Below are positions 58,261-64,000 of a DNA stretch of 64,000 bases, piece by piece. The position numbers and the translations under genes were made by a program. Within the stretch, counting starts at the first letter, position 1. Each line of letters begins with the position of its first letter. Source of the DNA: Trichoplax sp. H2 (lineage: Eukaryota; Placozoa; Uniplacotomia; Trichoplacea); NCBI GenBank assembly GCA_003344405.1, contig NOWV01000030.1, forward strand, positions 248,001 to 312,000, given 5' to 3'. The notes under the pieces were generated by a model. That model saw only the letters and a program-made list of their open reading frames with translations. It was not told where the DNA came from and ran no database searches.

Positions 58261-60528
58261 TGGGATGTCTGGTAGTGGACATGCAATGTTTCTAAAAGTA
58301 AGTTCTCTGATAACTTTTAAATTTATCAGTTTATTGATTTAGAATGGATTACACGCATGTAACGGCACTACGTTGCCTAAATTATAGAGTTTAAGAAAGT
58401 ATTGTTGCTGACAGTGTTTCAGTATTATAGTATAAAGCTGTTTTGTAGATTATAGTACAGCGTGTCTACTGGTTGTGAGCCTTTTAGAAGGGTAGTTCTT
58501 AGGCATTATAGTAGCAGTACTATCTTCTTACTCGATCTTTCGACAGATTAGGGTAGTAATCTGTAGAAGTAGCTCAAAGTAAGCGCTTTACGTTTGACTA
58601 GTAAACTTGTCAGGAAGTAGTCCATGACAATTCATATCAACTAAATGTGTATTATATTATCGATTAAAAAATTTTAGAGCCTGGTATGAACGTTGCTGTT
58701 AACGTTCTGTATTAATCTATGCGGTCGTTAATTGAAAGTTTACACATCAATGTGCGATAGTATGTAACTTTAATAAGCCTTAACTCCATACACTATGGTA
58801 ATCTCTTATTCATAGCTGATACTGTATGATATCATTCAATAAATCGAAATCATTTTCTGTACTACAAGATTGTTTGAAAACTTAATTCAGCTATAGTCAT
58901 TATGGAGCGATATACTTGATGCTATGAAGTTATTTTCGAAGTAAGTTCTTTTCAAGTTAAATACCTAACTTGTAACCACACCAATTCCTGTCATTTTCTG
59001 CTATGAAAAACGGGTGAAGTTTGTCTTAGCATGGTTCTTGTCCCGCACTAATTATATTGGACTATCAGTATATATAAGATGATCATGATATTTGCATCTA
59101 TCACAAAAATCTATAATGTAATTATAATCTAGTAGAACGCCATTTAAGAATTAATAACAACTTTTACTATGCATTATTATCATATTCATGTCTGCATCAT
59201 ACGGTGCATTTAATACGTGAGTACATAGAGCATATGGAGTCAAAGGAATTAATTGATAGTAATTTTTATTTAACTTGGGCTATTTTAAAGACCCATTTAG
59301 AGTTACCGTTGTTATCACTATTGAAGTACAGATAGATAAATGTGTTCTATCCAAATGGTAAAGATTCTCTGCTGGCCTGTATAGATGTAATTATTGAGTA
59401 GTTTTGCATATTACGACATCATTTAGCATTCCATACTGAGCTAAATTTACCGTTAGTTATCTTCACAAATATACTCGTAACTAGCGCATTTTTAATTCCT
59501 ACCGTTGATATCACGTTTATGCATGATATATAAAAATAATCAATTTTTCAATTATTATATATCTTTTATACGGTGTATATATTTAAGTACAGAATTCCAG
59601 ACGAAAAATGTGTTTTGTGTAATTTAATTCATACTTATACTGTATCTATGCTTATATTTACAGTATACATAAAAAAACTATCACATGTCTATGTGGATAC
59701 TTTCCATTTAAGTGTGGTATTTTCATTGCATAAGAGAAAGTACTCTTTTGCTTCACGGTGTTGATGTAATTTATATTGCAGTATTAACGAGATTAGATCA
59801 TGCATAATGTCTACTTTACCTACCGATTTGGCTTGCTTAACTATTCATAGGAATTTATTCAAAGATTAGTTTACGCGATAACGGGCACGTTTACAATGTG
59901 AACAAGTGTATTCATTGGTTATTTAACATCTACTTAAATATAAATTGATGATTAACTCATGATAAAGGTTACCGGTCATGAAGCTAAGAAAGACTTACAA
60001 TAAGACTATTGTTTTGGATAATATTCCCAACATTGTATTACTCGTATACCATAATCAGGTCGTCATTGTTAAATTATGAAAAACTTAACAATCGTATAAT
60101 TCAGCACATTCCAAATTTATCTAGTTATGAACTAAATCTTATTTTCTGTTCCAAAATTTATATAAAACTATAACGTGTAAACATCTTCGAAAAAATTACG
60201 GGAAGTTTTTATATGAAATTAATGTAAGTTGGTCGATTATTTAAACTAGCACCATCATTATAGCGATCGTTATTAATCGCTCATTAGGCATGTTCGTATC
60301 TCTATGATTAATCTTATTACGCAACATACGAACCTTACTGCTATTGCTTACAGTCTAAAAACATACTGTAAGTATAAGTACAGTAATCTGGGTTAAGCAG
60401 TTTATAGTTATTACCGATATGACAGACATTAAGTCAATGGATGTTGCATTATGCAAATTTGATCTGCAGTCACATTCTAGATATCGCAGCCATACCTTGC
60501 CATAATAATAATCGATACATAAAAAGCA
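58261..60528. other. Convergent 3' intergenic region
   Basis: Between the ends of C7orf25 (+) and fucosyltransferase B (-). AT-rich with short open frames only; no gene or clear repeat seen. Confidence 0.4.
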
Positions 60529-62025
60529 TTAATAATACGGATGTGGCATTATGTTAACTTGACCTGTAGTCACATTCTTGATAAAGACATCGCCGTAATC
60601 GATACAGTTATCCTTATTTAGACCCCATCTATGCATGAAATCTGGAATGGTTCTTGATTTTTGAGTAACCCATGTATCATTATGAAGATTAGCGCACAGA
60701 GTACACATACCACTACCCATATCACACGATCTTCCTTGGTCCTTATAGCTAGCTTTCCAGTGGAAATAACTATTATATAATGTATCGTTCGACCCAACCA
60801 ATTGGATATAATCTGCCAAATCTTCTACAGTTTTAAAGTCGAAAACGTTAATATAGGAATTCGGCGGAGCAACAGTTTCATCTTGTAAATTGGCTCCACT
60901 CACTACAATGGGTACTAATCTTCTACCTAAGGAATTCTTATAATATTTTTCGGTGATATAATCTCGACAAACAAAATTTTCAAAACTTAAGTAAAATTTA
61001 TATTGACTACTTAATTTTTCCCAACAACTGTCATTTCTAGGACAGGATAAATTTCCGCATTTACCATAAATATCGATCGGTAAATACTGAGCTAACTGTT
61101 GGACAAATGTTAGACGACCAGTATAGCAACCACTTGATACCCAGGCGATCAATTTATTCTTACCCTTGGCATAATTGTGTGTTTTTATAAATTGATTACG
61201 GTTTTGACTTTTACCGTAGCCACCATAGCATGTTGGAATGTCGGAATCTTGTGTATATGTCATTATAATATTGAAGATATTGTTGTGAAAGGGGTAGATA
61301 CCAGATTGGATATTAACACCATGAGTGACTACAGGATTTTCGTATGAATGGTAAACCCATAGTTGTCTTGGTGATACTGCATCTCGCTTAGGAAACATGT
61401 TTTTATTTTTCATACTGGCTTCAGCACCGTGAAATAGTAATGCATCGCTGGATTTTAGGCGATTTTTATCTAAAGTTACCTCACATGTAAATGAACCACA
61501 ATGGAAGATTCCATTATTATACGGCCACTTCAAACCAAACCAAGTAGTCCATGCTAGCATTACTTTACGATTGAGCGGTTTGGTAGCTGCTGGCGACGTT
61601 GGACGCTGACTTACAGTGATACTCTCGGTTTTAAGCATTGGATTGGGATTTATTTTAGTTTCATCATATCGTTGTTTAGAATGGTTGTCTTTATCGTTGC
61701 CGTTCTTAACTCTGGATTTGTGATCCTGACTTGCTGTCGATTTGGATTGTACTGATCGACTGTTGGATGTATTTTGATATTTCAGTGTGATAGGCGGCGT
61801 TGCACTGGATAGCATCGTTGATGTTCCATATGGCAACGTAAATAAACTATTGCGATGAGTTGGATTTTGTTGTGATCCAATTGCTAATCTTGATTTTAGT
61901 AACGCTAGATAATATTCATTCCTGATATGTCTGCAGATGATAAAGTAAGAGCTGAAAAATATCAAGCAGATTAAAAATAGGATTTTTCGTCTATATGGTA
62001 CGGTTAAAAATAATGATCTGGCCAT
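60529..62025 (-). CDS. Alpha-1,3-fucosyltransferase (GT10), paralogue B, intronless
   Basis: A single 498-codon exon, type II topology: membrane anchor at about residues 14-32 (ILFLICLIFFSSYFIIC), a Ser/Thr-rich stem to about 150, then the GT10 domain from VMLAWTTWFGLKWPY. It carries QLWVYHSYENP (about 221-231), then YKFYLSFENFVCRDYITEKY with LGRRLVPIVV for GDP-fucose (about 341-371). The C-terminal Cys-rich tail SCDMGSGMCTLC matches paralogue A. Potential N-glycosylation sites include NLS in CGNLSC, NDS, NDT and NVT. It differs from A mainly in a stem shorter by about 80 residues. Like A it lacks introns in a region where all other genes have them, consistent with descent from one retrocopied or intronless ancestor and later duplication. 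Acceptor specificity is unknown. Confidence 0.93.
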   Translation of the reverse strand: MARSLFLTVPYRRKILFLICLIFFSSYFIICRHIRNEYYLALLKSRLAIGSQQNPTHRNSLFTLPYGTSTMLSSATPPITLKYQNTSNSRSVQSKSTASQDHKSRVKNGNDKDNHSKQRYDETKINPNPMLKTESITVSQRPTSPAATKPLNRKVMLAWTTWFGLKWPYNNGIFHCGSFTCEVTLDKNRLKSSDALLFHGAEASMKNKNMFPKRDAVSPRQLWVYHSYENPVVTHGVNIQSGIYPFHNNIFNIIMTYTQDSDIPTCYGGYGKSQNRNQFIKTHNYAKGKNKLIAWVSSGCYTGRLTFVQQLAQYLPIDIYGKCGNLSCPRNDSCWEKLSSQYKFYLSFENFVCRDYITEKYYKNSLGRRLVPIVVSGANLQDETVAPPNSYINVFDFKTVEDLADYIQLVGSNDTLYNSYFHWKASYKDQGRSCDMGSGMCTLCANLHNDTWVTQKSRTIPDFMHRWGLNKDNCIDYGDVFIKNVTTGQVNIMPHPYY

Positions 62026-64000
62026 GATGGACAGTTGAGTTTCTTGCTCGTCCTACTGGGTAAAGGATGGACTCGTAACGATAATTGGCGTCACGATTGC
62101 ATGGTGATTACTTTGAAAATTACAGTATGCCTTTGTCAGCGATAACTAAGTACTTCTTATTACTCAAGGTTGTAATTATCTGTCTGTCTGGAATTGGAGT
62201 TCAATTAAAATCCATTTCTTTACAATTGAAAGACAAAGACCCAAAAGACATGCAGTAATTGAAGGCAAGACTATGGCTGAACTTCTTTCAATCATTGCAC
62301 ACGGCCGGACAGGCCCCTGGAATAGTACGTCCAGTAATCAGTAGTATGGAATTGTATAGTACTGTACTGGCTTTGGAGATATCCTGGGATACTCTTGAAG
62401 GAAGCATCTCTTGGCCATGCTGGGGCTCTTATGTTCTGCCATAATCACGAGTGTGAATCAAAATGTAATAAGATGTAAAGGATTTGGACAGCCGGGCCCG
62501 ATTTTGGCCCGCTTGTCACAGTCAATGTAAGGATTCGGACATTCTATACAGTACTGTAGAATGCAATCTATAGAATGTACTGTACAGTACAAGAAGACTT
62601 GAGGAATGCGTGCATGAAAGACGGGCACCACTATTTATAGTTTGCTTTACTATATTAATAAACTATGGACTCCATGAGACATATTGTAGATACCATTTCA
62701 AATGAAGGACAGTACATACATAATACTACAACAGCGACGGTATAGTTTCAATCTACAATACTCGTGTATGTCAAAGGGGTGCGATTAGCACCATTTAGAA
62801 TCGTTTGGCGCCATTTTGCAAGGAAATTTTGCCAATCATACCCCTACGATGTCGATTTAAACTGCATTGGCGATATCAAATCTGGATTCTTTTTTCGCTT
62901 AACAATCAATTAATGATGCCTTAAAAACTGCACAACTTGGATTTCAATCAAAAATAACGCACGATTCAATTTTTTGCCCAATGTATGTAAAATGTCAACT
63001 TTTCAGCTGTTTGTAAGGTTAGAAACTCCCTTAAACAATCGCACATCCCCCTCCTCTGTACGTCAGTTTCCTACTGTACTATATACTAAATTACTTCTTC
63101 TTTCATCAAAGTCGCTTGCAATCTTATGCCAACTGGAAACGGATGACCGGACACCCATCTGAAAATGATGGACAATCATGCGACTACTAAATCTGTTGAG
63201 GGTGTTTTAGTAATCCATAGTACAGTATACTGTATAGATAATGTTTTTAGAATGAATTCATTTTTAGAACACAGAATTATAGATCTGTTATTAGGCGTAT
63301 CGTATTGCCAATAACGATAGTGATCATCCGATATGTACGTATAAATAATAAATAATATAGCACGTAATATTGTATATAATGAAGTATTGTATTGTGAATG
63401 AAATTAAATGTTGGTGTCTACAAACACTCAATTATTATATATTCAATATTATGTCATAAAATGATCAATTTTCCACAGTGTAGTCTGAGAATTTACAAGA
63501 TGTACGACTAGGTACAGAACTGATACAATAGTTCAATACGAGATTTATACAGACACCGCCAGCAAAGCGGCGGGTAAAAACCCTAGTAATACGTGTACAA
63601 TTGACAAGCACATAAACTTAAAATTAGAAAATTGAAACTAATTTCGCATGCCAAAAATGATCAATTGGTCATAACATTGAGCTTGGTGCAATAGCAAGTT
63701 GTGCTATACTCGTACACTATTTATCTGATAAGCGTGAGTTGATGATAATACAGTATTTGTCATGACCGATTGAAATATTTGCGCTATTATAAACTGATCA
63801 AACGACGCATATCAAGTAATTATTGCAAGGTAGCAATTTAGGAGGTATTATTATGCCATAGAGAATTATGAATGAACAACAATTTCTGTTCAGTGCCGTT
63901 TCTTTTTATTTCCTTATTGGCTTGACAATATTATTTTTTTTCTACCACACAGCCGTAGACTTAAGTAGGATACAATACGAATCTACTGCATACACGCTAG
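62026..64000. other. Upstream of fucosyltransferase B to window end
   Basis: No gene recognised. Open frames at 62259-62444 and 62974-63162 (about 61 codons each) look random. A cluster of TACTGTAC/GTACAGTA words with short inverted repeats (CATTCTATACAG..CTGTAGAATG) lies at 62540-62595. A small GC hairpin (CCGCC, 8-base loop, GGCGG) is at 63556-63573. Confidence 0.4.

Overview
The window is eukaryotic and almost certainly animal. It is AT-rich, and nine of its ten recognisable genes are split by mostly short GT-AG introns; the exons join in phase into proteins that align end to end with human orthologues. Short introns, strong human-like conservation and intergenic DNA full of tandem repeats suggest an early-branching metazoan. 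A placozoan (Trichoplax or Hoilungia type) is my best guess, but the species is an inference.

Layout. 593-4893 (-): MORN1 orthologue in 11 exons. 4.9-9.9 kb: intergenic DNA with four tandem arrays. 9885-18616 (+): UBE2J2, an ER ubiquitin-conjugating enzyme, whose 5.8 kb first intron is largely four further tandem arrays. 19144-21580 (-): PEX10, a peroxisomal RING ubiquitin ligase, without its first exon. 22-28 kb: gene desert with a 163-bp satellite and a 144-161-bp satellite. 28066-29814 (+): COPS7, a COP9 signalosome subunit. 30.3 kb: a stem-loop followed by eight T, possibly a small RNA. 33445-36078 (+): GAPDH in 11 exons. 39072-41446 (+): an SLC25A35-like mitochondrial carrier. 42.4-44.0 kb: diverged tandem repeat. 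45474-48953 (+): a leucine-rich-repeat protein ending in a CaaX box. 51457-53202 (-) and 60529-62025 (-): two intronless alpha-1,3-fucosyltransferase (GT10) paralogues on either side of 54713-58170 (+), the C7orf25/UPF0415 orthologue. From 62.0 kb to the end I see no gene.

The genes do not form one pathway. They are housekeeping functions: ubiquitin conjugation and ligation (UBE2J2, PEX10), deneddylation (COPS7), glycolysis (GAPDH), mitochondrial transport and Golgi glycosylation. The notable point is their grouping. From memory, MORN1, UBE2J2 and PEX10 lie together on human 1p36.33-p36.32, and COPS7A lies near GAPDH on human 12p13.31, so this window seems to join two ancient linkage fragments.

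The other strong theme is tandem repetition. At least eleven unrelated arrays, with units from about 47 to 232 bp, occupy intergenic and intronic DNA. I found no CRISPR array, no tRNA or rRNA gene, no intact transposon coding sequence and no convincing new multigene system.
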